Shown in pieces: positions 54,433 to 64,000 of a DNA stretch of 64,000 bases. Both the position numbers and the translations under genes were made by a program. The stretch comes from Cheilinus undulatus (lineage: Eukaryota > Chordata > Actinopteri > Labriformes > Labridae). Where the stretch lies: assembly GCF_018320785.1 (NCBI RefSeq), contig NC_054867.1:28585855-28649854 (forward strand), read 5' to 3'. The notes under the pieces are model-generated. The model was not told the DNA's origin, did no database searches, and saw only the letters and a program-made list of their open reading frames with translations. Position 1 is the first letter of the stretch. Each line of letters starts with the position of its first letter.

Positions 54433-55750
54433 GGGACAACTCGGACCATCTTCTCTCTCGGCCATTTCTGAAACACCGGTTACATCACCTGCACCTCGCT
54501 CCCAGGGAAAGGACTTCCCTTCTGGTCTTCCTCCTTCACGCCACTTTTCATTCCATCCACACTGCCCCTCACGCAGCGCACTGCACATGGATGTATACGC
54601 CCCCACACGAAAAAACACACTTTACACACAAATTGATACACTAGTGTACTCTAAGAAATTTTGCTGACGAATCCTGTGCCCAAAGATCACACATGAGAAG
54701 AATAACACCCTTCTGACCTGGCAGTCCCTGACTTGATCATGTGTGATCTTCTCGCCCCTTCCACCCACTTTTCAGACTGTGGCCCCTGTGTCTCACACTG
54801 AGGGGGTGAGATGGAGCCACATTCAAAGAGGGCAATGGGGAACTCTACATGGACTGGCTGATGTTCTGTATTGTGAGATGATGTTGGCTAATGTCAGCAT
54901 CCCAAGAATCTTGTTCTCTCTTTCTGCTTCCTCTTTGCTTTCTTTTGCCTTTGTGTCAAAAATAATCAAGTTGAACTATATATATAAATATATTTTAATT
55001 GGCTGGTGTTATTTTTCAAGCCAATCTGAAACACACTTTTGTTTTTGGTTTTTTTGCACTTTCTTTGTATGTTTTTGCCTTTAAATGTTGTAGAGGGATG
55101 ACTGATTTTGGACAACGTCTGCTAGCACATGCCTTTCTGTAGGCGTCAGATCTCCCCCCACTTTTCCCCATCAAATATCCCCTTGAGAATCTGTCGAACA
55201 CTTTGGTGATTGTACTGCCTTTTCCCTCCAAGGTTGCGTTAAGGGGTTTATAATTGCCTCACACTGCAGAAGAAAAGTTCCTAAGTAGACAAGCCGATAA
55301 CGCAGCCACAGTGTAAAGCAAGGATCAATTCCTCAATATATTAATATTTGCCTTTTATGTAACATTAATTGTACTGCTACTATTACTGCTGTATGTGTTC
55401 TGTCCTTCATCAGACATCTTTCAGTGCTGTGTATTTACAGTATATGTCAACAACACAGCAAACACCTGTCTTCTGTCAGTTCTATGTTATTGCTGTTCTC
55501 TCTATCTGCTTGTAGCTCAGGTTGGCTAAGTACTTAATATTTTTAACGGATTGTGCATTACAGTGTATAGATGGTAAAGGTAAATGGCAGGCGGATTAAA
55601 CCGAAATGGATGGTCTCTCTTTCCATTTAAAGAAAAATCCAACTTTTTGCCCTGGTATTACTCTTTCTCCTTATAGAAAAAAATCACTGCGATGCCAATG
55701 ATGTTGTCAAAGAAACTGGGACGTCAAATAAAACTCTTGAATATATAAAA
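54433..55750 (+). other. rab7a: rab7a 3' UTR
   Basis: Continues from the stop to the AATAAA at 55727-55732, about 1.3 kb. The open frame at 54743-55084 within it is not supported as a gene. Confidence 0.7.
55727..55732 (+). promoter_or_regulatory. rab7a: rab7a poly(A) signal AATAAA
   Basis: Canonical hexamer within GTCAAATAAAACTC; cleavage is expected 10-30 nt further on. Confidence 0.65.
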
Positions 55751-57599
55751 TAATGTGTGGGATCATGTGTTGAAGATTTTAGTAGAAGGATAATCTCCTG
55801 GAGCAAAGAGGCACTGCCTTGTGTGCACGTTGACAAGTATGATTTTTTTAGAGTTTGCATGTTGTTAGGTGTGACTTTGAAAGTTAATTTGCGTGATTTA
55901 TCTTCTCTAGACCTCTCTTTACCATGTGGTGTTGTGAACACAAAATGTTTGACTTCTGATTGTGTAGCCTCCATGTCAGTTGATGAGCAAGCACAATATT
56001 AACACCTTCAAACTAAAGCACCTTGATGGAAGGCAAGTATCATCCACATTATTAGAAACACCCGTGCTGCACCTATTATGGGATATCTGCGTCTTAAGTA
56101 ATGCTGCATGACTTGAGCTTTTGTTGCACTTTTCTATTCATAAGACTACTTGAACAATTTTTACTCAGCAGCTTACTCCCCATTCATGCACTGATGGTGA
56201 AGGTTGCTAAAATCCCATTCACACACATATAGTTTGTTCCAAATCACACACTTCAGGTAGCATATTTTATTACAGTATGTAGTACACAACATTAAACACG
56301 GCAGGTTAGCTTTGCCCCAGATTGTGTACTGCCATTTCATACTTAGAGGAAGTTTAACTGCCTCTGTTTTCCTTTTTCTACTTCTCTCTTAAAAGCAAAC
56401 TGTAACCGCCGTTAGGCGATTATCACAGATTTTGACGGCTATTTTTACCCACTATTAAATTAATGTATTTTATATTTTTAGTTTAAACATTGTTCCCACA
56501 AACAAAGTGAAATTATGCTTTAAATGTCTTTTTTTAAGAAAATGTGCAGCCATTCACTATCTAGCAAATCTATCTAGCTATTTAAATGTCTTTCTGATAC
56601 CCACACTTCTCTTTGTGTCTGAGTTTGCGTACAGATACAGTATGCTAAATCCACCTTGAGAAAGTATCTCTCCACTTATACTAGAATTTTAACATTAAAT
56701 AGAAAAAGAATTGGCTATTTACAATAAATGTAGCCATTCTTGAACAGTTACAAGCTGAGAAATTACCAATTAACATTCATTTCTGTCTGATCTTTTCTAG
56801 AGATCTTGGGAAAATAACTATTTTACATCAATCAGGAGAGACTTAATACCAGTTTAACAATAATTTATTTCACAATTTTTGAAAATGTGAAATGTCTTTG
56901 ACTTCATCGTGATGTTTTTATGAACTTCAAGGGGTTAGTGAGGCTGATAGCAGAATAGGATACCCCCTATGGAGTCTTGACACTGGTGGTAGTAATGAAA
57001 GGAGTAGGATAAGATGAGAACCAGCTTCTGAGGAGCTTGATGAGAAGACTTGAAGATGGTGATGAAGGGATGCAGGATGGCATGGAGAGCTGGACCTGGA
57101 CAAAAGCATCTGCTAAATGACATTGTAACAGAGCTAAAGTGAGTAGATGCTCATGCCAGCTCATTACCAGAGCAGGGAACGAGAGAAAGGTTATTATCAA
57201 AAAAGAAAAAAAGAAAGTTTTTATAAAGAAGAGGAAAAGAGATAACTATGTCAAGATCTCAAGAAAACAAACCAACCAAAGTGTTCTTATTATTGTGGAA
57301 AAACAGCAAAAAATTGACTAGTAAGTACAGTATATACACTCTGGGCCTCTGTAAATGATAAGACTTTTAGCCACATTTTCCCCAGAGACTTTCTTCACAG
57401 CACATTAAAAAAAAAGTCTGCTTTTGGGCCCCAACCCACCAGTTGAGAACCACAGATCTAACCCCCCCCCCAACAAAAATCAACTATTGATAATTTGATA
57501 AATACAGCAAAACTGTATTTATCAAATTATACACTGTATAAACGTAATGTGAAGCCATCCCCAGATCTCCAGTGTTCTTTAAAACCTAGTCTCTGCTCA
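55751..57599. other. rab7a-arpc4 intergenic region
   Basis: No gene is recognised. TTTGGGCCCCAACCCACCAG followed by TTGAGAACCAC (about 57423-57455) is an inverted relative of the dispersed repeat near 4850. A C run is at about 57463-57471. Confidence 0.5.
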
Positions 57600-57737
57600 G
57601 TTACTCCTGAGCAGGGCAGGTTTCACCACAGTGAACAGAGCTGGGGCAGAGAGCTGACTTCCTGTTTGTACACAGGAAGCTACACTGACAGTGCAGCTAC
57701 TTCCGCCTTTAGCCGCCGCTCATCACACAGAGAAATG
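57600..57737 (+). promoter_or_regulatory. arpc4: arpc4 promoter and 5' UTR
   Basis: Upstream of the ATG lie ETS-type cores (ACTTCCTG at about 57657, ACTTCCGCC at about 57699) and GCCGCCGCTCATC, with no TATA box. This is typical of a housekeeping promoter. The transcription start is inferred only roughly. Confidence 0.5.
57735..57737 (+). CDS. arpc4: arpc4 exon 1 coding part (ATG)
   Basis: ATG directly followed by donor GTAAGA; the rest of the exon is 5' UTR. The downstream exon begins ACGGCAACC (TAT...) in phase 0, as in other ARPC4 genes. Confidence 0.9.
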
Positions 57738-60700
57738 GTAAGAGAAATGACACAAATATCTAACATATCAACGCAGTGTAATTGCTACATTTATACCGTG
57801 TCGTTCCACATAGATTTTAGCCTAATACATTCCGTCGTCTAACACTACACCCATGAGAAATGAACGAATTTAGCTGTTTTTTTAACTAGCTTAGCAGAAA
57901 GCTATTAGCGTACATGCTAACGTTAGCTTGTCGGTGAAAAATGAGAAGCAGCTCTTTTAGTGGAAAACCTGCTGAAGGACAAACATACCGGTATGATGAC
58001 GGCAAGAGAGCTAGTCATATTCCTGCAGTTACACTTATTTATTCAAGTAAGGTGGGGAAAGGACGTACACCAACGAAAGGAGGAGAAAACATCTGGTGAA
58101 CTAGCTAGCTGTCACAGGTAAAGGCTGAAATGATGTTTTCTCTTAGTTGAACCTCTGGATCTGCTACGTCCTTCAGCTTTAAAATTGTTTTATTGCAAAA
58201 CTGAAATACTGAGGGACAGCCCTTTACAGGAGCTGAAAATAAATATATTTTCTCTTTCGAAATTAGATATTTTCAGTCAGTTTTTAATGTAGTACTCCAT
58301 AATTTATGTTTATTTTTATTCATCGGCTATAAATTCCTTTAGCTTGTACCGATTTGAATTCTGATATTTATATGCAGTTCAGAACCACAACTTCAGACCT
58401 TAAAGCACACAATTAAAATTTTGGGCATGGACCAAGTAACATTTATAATATTTATAATATTTACAGCAGATATAGGCAGATTGTTAATGTCAAAATATTG
58501 GCAGAGAAATTCCTATCTGCCGATACAACACTTCACTTTTTTGGCTAATATTAGATACTGATATCATAATGATAATATCCTGAACCCCAGTTTTGTATGC
58601 ATTCCCTTTTCTCTGTTTTAAACACTTTCTATCTCAATTGAATTTAGACTGATTGATACGCTTGCACATTCATGCTTTCATTTATTCTCTAAAACCAGTA
58701 CCCAGCAGACTGGTGACCATTATACTGAAAGCACCTGTCAATCAGTTTATGATGTTGATGGAGAAAAGGATGTGGTAGGGTTACATATTTCCTAAGCTTT
58801 AGAAAATATTTTATTTAAATCAGCATTTGATGATGATCACTAATCATTACCTCGTGTTTCTCTAACAGCAAGTGAAGGCTCCTCCTGGTGTTGGCATTGT
58901 GTTTTGCCCCAGTAAGCTCAGACATGAGGGTCAGCTTTCAAAAATAACAGTCACAGTACGGTTCAATCTAGAGTGAACGCAGCTTTGAAAATAACATTTC
59001 CCAACAAAAAGTTATTAGAATTTAAAATAGTTTGAGATACAGCATATTTTTGATTGATATCATTGTTATTTAAATTATCAATTGCATTGAAAAGTACTAA
59101 AGCTTAAAAAAATTACAAGTCCCTAGTCATATTTATCAAAAAGATGTATAATCAGATGAGCCAGAATGGATCAGGACCTAGCTAGATATAGTCGGACCCA
59201 CCTCTACACTGTACTACTGGACTAGGTCAGGAACCAAAGTCCTTCAGGAGGACAGTGAAACTAAACTAACCATGGCCAAAGCTTTGAAAGTTGCAGCTTT
59301 GAAGCTAGACTGTGTTTCTGTCCCTGTTGTAGCAGCAGCTGAAGTGCCTCCTCTGGTTGACAGCTGCTCTGATGAAGGCAGTCAAGCTGAAAGAGTGGGC
59401 CTGCTGGCTTGGTTTGCCCTGGGGTCTCCTGGGGCAGCAATGAAATTCAAGAATCGCAGCTGTAGTGATAACCAAAGCAAAAACCCAGGTGCTGCTGGAG
59501 CGTCTGGGGTGCTGCAATGATGAAAAATTTCACATTTTTAAGCAGCCCAGTTAAGCCTAGAGTTACACGCAGTCAGTGCCCACTGAGATTAAAATGCTCT
59601 ACATGCCTCAAAGGCCCAACAAAAGTACTCTGGGTCAAGGCTGGAGGCAGTCAGTGACCAGTTTCTGTGTAATGTTATCAGGCAGAGTAAAATCAAGGAG
59701 GAGTGTGTACCTCCAGGGCCTCTCACAAGGCAGTTTCTCCTGCAACTACTTTCACATTCAGATGATATTTAGGAAAGATCCATTAACTCATCTCACTCTT
59801 CTTCCGTCAGACGGCAACCTTGCGCCCTTATCTCAATGCAGTGCGAGCTACTCTGCAGGCTGCCCTCTGCCTGGAGAATTTCTCCTCGCAAGTGGTGGAG
59901 AGACACAACAAGCCAGAGGTGGAAGTACGGTGAGTCTGTCTTCACAACTTTGACTGTGACTCAAAGCTACTAAACCCGAGCAACTAATAAAACCCACCTC
60001 ACCTCTTCATGTCCATGGACTGATTTTGTGTTTACTCCTCGCATTTTTAGGAGCAGTAAAGAGTTGCTTCTCCAGCCTGTGATCATCAGCCGCAATGACA
60101 AAGAGAAAGTCCTGATCGAGGGCTCCATCAACTCTGTCAGAGTCAGCATTGCTGTCAAGCAGGTCAGTTAGGAGGTCCCGTGTTATGTTTTTGAACCCTG
60201 ATACTGAACTATGGTTGTTTAAACATGATTAAATAGTATTATCTTGTATTTAATATCCTGACTGTTGATTTATATAATGTGTTGTAGGCGGATGAGATCG
60301 AAAAGATTCTGTGCCATAAATTCATGCGTTTCATGATGATGAGAGCAGAGAACTTCTTCATCCTGAGGAGGAAACCTGTGGAGGTGAGTTGATGCTGAAA
60401 TGGATCAGATATGATTTTTAATGTATCAAATATCGGGGAAAGTGAAGAGATGTTCTGTGAAAACAGTTCAACAGGATAACCTGCCCCTGAAACCTTTTGG
60501 AGTCGCTTGTTCACACAAGTCCCTTCTATCAGATATTTTCCCACTGACAGGGAGGGGGGTTTAGGAGGCCGGACACGCTGTACAAAGGATGTACATAGAA
60601 GGGGAACAGGCACTGTAGTCTGATGCAGTGACAACGGTATTTTCCTTTATATCAGTGATTTGTCAGACAGGTACATAATGACCATTTTTAACTTTTTAAT

Positions 60701-61500
60701 CTGTGAAATTGTACGTTTTGGTTCATGTAAGTTCACAACTTTTAAAGTAAAAAAATCCGAGTTTCTTTCTTGTAAATGTGTAACTTTTTAAACTTGTACA
60801 TTTCCTGTTTATTCTCGAAAGTTAATAGATCCTCGCTATTTTTTAATTTTTTTTGTAGTGGCCTTAATATGCCGTCTTCATAATGAATATTTCATACGTA
60901 GATCTTTTGGAAAAACTAAGTGTAGACCTATTATTTTGGGACTTTGTCAATGACAACAACTACAATTGATGTTAAGTTTTTTCCATCTGGGTCTGGGGGG
61001 GCTTTAAGCTTTTCTTACATAGGAGTAGAGGGGCCCCTAAGGAAAAAAGGTTGGGAACCTCTGTACTACACTGTTTTTGCCAGTTCTTGTACACAGCAGT
61101 TGTTACCAAAACATCATCAAGAACATGGAACTCTTTTGAGTGAAAACAAGAGAGAATTTGTTTCCATTGGATCAACCATTTTTAACAACCGTACAGCTGA
61201 CCCTCGTCTTTTTTGTCGTCCTCACTTTCAGGGCTACGACATCAGCTTTCTCATCACCAACTTCCACACAGAGCAGATGTACAAACATAAACTGGTGGAT
61301 TTTGTCATTCACTTCATGGAGGAAATTGACAAAGAGATCAGTGAAATGAAACTGTCTGTCAACGCCAGGGCTCGTATTGTTGCCGAGGAGTTCCTCAAAA
61401 ATGTAAGCAGTAGCTCTCTTTAAGCTTCCTCTCGATGCTGATGTTTGTGCAGCATTAGTTACTAAGTGTTTTGTCGTCTGTTTTACTCTTGCAGTTCTGA
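57735..61500 (+). CDS. arpc4: Actin-related protein 2/3 complex subunit 4, complete
   Basis: ARPC4 (p20) forms, with ARPC2, the structural core of the Arp2/3 complex, which nucleates branched actin at the cell cortex and on endosomes. Coding exons are 57735-57737 (ATG only), 59811-59929, 60051-60162, 60288-60383, 61232-61402 and 61495-61500 (Phe plus TGA). They give 168 residues, the human length. The protein is almost identical to human: [113 protein letters not shown]. Changes seen are Asn for Ser in PYLNAV, and IISRNDKEK for TISRNEKEK. Phases agree at every junction. The first and last coding exons hold only three and six coding bases, so gene finders may miss them. Confidence 0.98.
57738..59810 (+). 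other. arpc4: arpc4 intron 1
   Basis: Non-coding, with a dispersed repeat at 58440-58580. An 82-residue open frame at 59272-59520 has no known motif and is not called. Confidence 0.7.
58440..58580. repeat. dispersed repeat with GGCAGA...TCTGCC hairpin, second copy
   Basis: GGCAGA at 58500 and TCTGCC to 58521 are inverted arms within AAAATATTGGCAG...TATCTGCCGATAC, followed by ACTGATATCATAAT. Related to 45540-45660. Confidence 0.5.
59811..59929 (+). CDS. arpc4: arpc4 exon 2
   Basis: Acceptor CTTCTTCCGTCAG, donor AGTACG/GTGAGT. Encodes [16 protein letters not shown] to KPEVEV. Confidence 0.97.
60051..60162 (+). CDS. arpc4: arpc4 exon 3
   Basis: Acceptor CGCATTTTTAG, donor AAGCAG/GTCAGT. Encodes [19 protein letters not shown] to SIAVKQ. 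Confidence 0.97.
60288..60383 (+). CDS. arpc4: arpc4 exon 4
   Basis: Acceptor AATGTGTTGTAG, donor GTGGAG/GTGAGT. Encodes [20 protein letters not shown] to RRKPVE. Confidence 0.97.
61232..61402 (+). CDS. arpc4: arpc4 exon 5
   Basis: Acceptor CCTCACTTTCAG, donor AAAAAT/GTAAGC. Encodes [20 protein letters not shown] to EEFLKN. The open frame extending left to 60944 is intronic. Confidence 0.97.
61495..61500 (+). CDS. arpc4: arpc4 exon 6 coding part (Phe-stop)
   Basis: Acceptor TTTTACTCTTGCAG followed by TTC TGA, giving the conserved C-terminal LKNF. The rest of the exon is 3' UTR. Confidence 0.93.
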   Translation, partial: F

Positions 61501-62035
61501 GAGAAAGAAAGAAAACCCTGGTTACATTCCCTTTGTGATCTCAGCTGTCACTGCGGAGGGCTCGCATCACAAATTCTGATCAGCTGAGAGGAGCTGAAGA
61601 CGTGCAGTCAACACGCACAGGCCAATGGAGGGTTTTGCCCTTTAAACTTAAATTTCCTTTTGCTCAGAAGTATTGATGTTTGTACATAATCTGTGTTCAC
61701 ACCACACATTAGTTTCTGCCTTCATAACATCTACTGATGTCAGGGCAGGCTCTGTTTAAGGCGACATTGTTTTCAGTACTTATGAGCGCAGGGTAAAATG
61801 GAATTTTTAAACTTATTTAAATGTTTTCTTTAAATATATATTATATGCATATACATTAAATTGAGGTATTTTTTGTTATAAAAGATTGAAACCATGAGGG
61901 CAATCAATTGGTGCATGTTCCTGTCTTAGTACACAGAGTGAACCCTATTGTAAATGGAAATAATAATGAGAATAAATATACATGCTGGCTTGTTATACTT
62001 GTGAAGATGAATAAAAATATGCTTTGTAGCGCTGT
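61501..62035 (+). other. arpc4: arpc4 3' UTR
   Basis: Runs to a cluster of poly(A) signals: AATAAA at 61971-61976 and at 62010-62015. Confidence 0.7.
62010..62015 (+). promoter_or_regulatory. arpc4: arpc4 distal poly(A) signal AATAAA
   Basis: Followed by a T-rich stretch (GACTTTTTTTTGTC), a usual downstream element. Confidence 0.6.
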
Positions 62036-62074
62036 GACTTTTTTTTGTCTAAAAAAGCACAAACTGCAGTGCTG

Positions 62075-63126
62075 ACTTTACCCCACACATTGACAGTTTA
62101 TTGAGATGTTGACAGCTCTGTGGGTCAAAGTATAGTTACATACAATAAAAAATGTAAAATGTCACAGAAATGGAAAGTTTTCAGAAAAAAATAGCATAGC
62201 ACAGCATATATTACATGCTGATTTGAACAGATTCACATCACACACACATGCGGATACAGTTTTCACAGTGCAGTTAAACTCAAACAGGCTCTAATTTGAG
62301 GAATTAATCAAGGATCAAATGCTGCCTTTGTAAGACACAAACATACAATTTCAGATTTAATTTGATTCTTAAAAACATCTTAAAACCACCTAGTCCTTTC
62401 CAAATAATATACATATTTTTGGTTGTACCATGATTGTTGGAAAAACCCCATCCTATGAGTTCTGATTGCCAGACATTAATACAAAACATTTAAGAGAAAA
62501 TCTCTGCTTACATTTAAAATGCTGCTGTTTTCAGATGAACATTTATCTTCACTTACCTAGAGATTGACCACATCCAAAGTAGAAAAAAAATCCATATTCC
62601 TGTCCATCTTAAAAATGTACACTTGAGGATTTAAGGACTTTGATCACAAGCAAATACACACAGCCTTCTCACAGTTAATATGGGGATTATGAGTCTTGTT
62701 TTTTATAAAATAACATCTTCATGAGTCACATGGAAGTATACACAGTACACAATGTTTTTTTTTTTTTTACAGTAATAACTATGATCATGGAGAAACCTGC
62801 CAAATGCTGAGGGAGAATTATGATTCTAACAGTAGACATAAAAAAATATTGGCATGTTCCTTTAGTTTTCCCCACTGGGACTCGAGCTACAGAAGCAGTT
62901 CCTTTTAGATCACAACATTTATAAAAATGGAAACATTTAGTCAAAGTGCTTTACAGTAAGACTGGGAAAATTAAAACTCAATTCTCTGGACCAGTGAATT
63001 GAACAGCACCGTTTTCCCATAATGCTGTTTGACAGAGGAGGTCTCAGCTGGAAAAGGAAGTGCAGATCAGAAGTGAGCTGGGACAGTTTCCAGAGCGTCT
63101 TCTGTGGTGCGCTGCACATTTACGTT
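62075..63126 (-). CDS. probable last exon and 3' UTR of an unidentified gene
   Basis: After the acceptor CGTCCTCATTTCAG (exon from 63126), a frame encodes NVNVQRTTEDALETVPAHF and stops at TGA 63069-63067. About 950 nt of AT-rich 3' UTR then leads to the AATAAA at 62102-62097. The peptide is too short for me to name the gene. Exon structure, spacing and the convergent poly(A) site support a real terminal exon; the reading phase is inferred from the open frame only. Confidence 0.45.
62097..62102 (-). promoter_or_regulatory. poly(A) signal AATAAA of a convergent minus-strand gene
   Basis: TTTATT on plus. It lies about 80 nt from the arpc4 signal on the opposite strand, the usual spacing of convergent 3' ends. 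Confidence 0.5.
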
Positions 63127-64000
63127 CTGAAATGAGGACGAGAGGACAGAGTTATTGGCTGATCTGCACACGATGGCCCTTTTTTCATGTAAAATCCAGT
63201 TATTCATCCGCTGATGAGCTAAATGACTGAAAAATTGTGTATGCATTTGATATTCAGAGTATTTTGGACCTTGGATTGGCTTGTTGCAACATTTTGATAG
63301 TTTTGCTATAAAACCCTTTATTAAAGGTAGATTTGTAGTTATAGTAAAAAATCATTAACAGCAATAACTTCAAACAATAAAGAATTTATTGTTAAGATTT
63401 CTTTGTGCTCTGCTGAGAGATCCCTCTGTCCCATTGTCATGTATGATCAACTGATAAAGAAACTTTATGGACATGAAATCAAGCAGCTTTGGCTTCACTT
63501 GTTGGATCTCCAGAAGAGTTTTTCAGTGTGGGTTTTTATATATGTAAGTAATTAGACACAACACAAAACAATGAATAAAAATGTCACATTTTGTTTAATT
63601 ATTTATGCATTTGTTTAAGAAAAAACAGTGAACAATGTAAGAGATGATTCTATGATGAACATGAACATCTAAGACTAAGTAAAGCATCCTTCGTATTTAG
63701 ATAAAAAACAAAGGATAACTAAGGCATAATATTACTGGTATGAAAGCAGTCAAAAAAAGAGAAAAAAAGAAACAATTGATGTTTAATATAACGTCACATG
63801 TAAACACAAGTTAAAAATAATCAAGATTGTATAACACACGGATTGATGAGTTCATGTTCATACAAAAAACATATCAAGATCACGTTTGTAATCAAATGCA
63901 TGTATTTTTTAATTCTCTATGGTTTTTAATTATGGGAAAAAAAGATCATTTTGAATGTGCTTGTTCTCATGTAAAATAATTCAATCACTGTCCTATTTAT
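63127..64000 (-). other. presumed intron of the convergent gene; nothing else seen
   Basis: AT-rich sequence with no recognised exon up to the window edge. Confidence 0.35.

Noticed and set aside
54743-55084. 113-residue open frame in the rab7a 3' UTR
   Set aside because: No motif, hydrophobic low-complexity end, and located between the rab7a stop and its poly(A) signal.
57495-57842. 115-residue open frame spanning the arpc4 start
   Set aside because: It runs through the arpc4 promoter, 5' UTR and donor in another frame; not a known protein.
59576-59953. 125-residue open frame on plus
   Set aside because: It overlaps arpc4 exon 2 in a different frame; no motifs.
60239-60634. 131-residue open frame on minus
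   Set aside because: Antisense to arpc4 exon 4 and its introns; the sense strand has the proven exon.
60944-61423. 159-residue open frame on plus
   Set aside because: Only 61232-61402 is coding (arpc4 exon 5). The left part is intronic and contains a GGTTGGGAACCTCTG repeat phrase; the right part reads through the donor.

Overview
The window is nuclear DNA from a vertebrate, almost certainly a ray-finned (teleost) fish. It has short exons with GT/AG introns, proteins nearly identical to human GATA2, RAB7A and ARPC4, and many dispersed elements of the kind typical of fish genomes: Tc1/mariner copies, tRNA-derived SINEs, a Harbinger-like element, and long AT-rich stretches with microsatellites. 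There are no bacterial-type operons, CRISPR arrays, rRNA genes or intact tRNA genes.

Layout. (1) 1-3.3 kb, minus strand: the 5' half of a gata2 gene (two coding exons; the zinc-finger exons are not in the window and should lie off the left edge), followed by its 5' region. (2) 3.3-10 kb: upstream flank of gata2, with a CRE octamer, a perfect inverted repeat carrying two GATA motifs and a second convergent GATA pair, i.e. candidate cis-regulatory DNA. (3) 10-32 kb: gene-poor, transposon-rich; a Tc1-like copy holding a nested insertion, more Tc1-like remnants, SINEs (one inside another), a TTA-flanked Harbinger-like element and decayed simple-sequence arrays. (4) 32.0-36.1 kb, minus strand: a complete six-coding-exon gene for a secreted protein with a C-terminal fibrinogen-related domain (425 aa, fibroleukin/angiopoietin-like). 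(5) 36.1-42.2 kb: two Tc1-like remnants and an inverted partner of the array at 26 kb. (6) 42.2-55.75 kb, plus strand: complete rab7a (207 aa), with a noncoding first exon, five coding exons and a 3' UTR with poly(A) signal. (7) 57.6-62.03 kb, plus strand: complete arpc4 (168 aa, six coding exons). (8) 62.08-64 kb, minus strand: probable 3' UTR and last coding exon of an unidentified gene converging on arpc4.

The genes are not a functional cluster: a haematopoietic/endothelial transcription factor, a secreted fibrinogen-domain protein, a late-endosomal GTPase and an actin-nucleation subunit. GATA2 and RAB7A are also near each other on human chromosome 3q21, so part of the order looks like old vertebrate synteny. 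I found no convincing new biological system. The items most worth a second look are the paired GATA motifs upstream of gata2, the multi-exon fibrinogen-domain gene between gata2 and rab7a, three unassigned exon-like ORFs, and the nested or inverted repeat structures.
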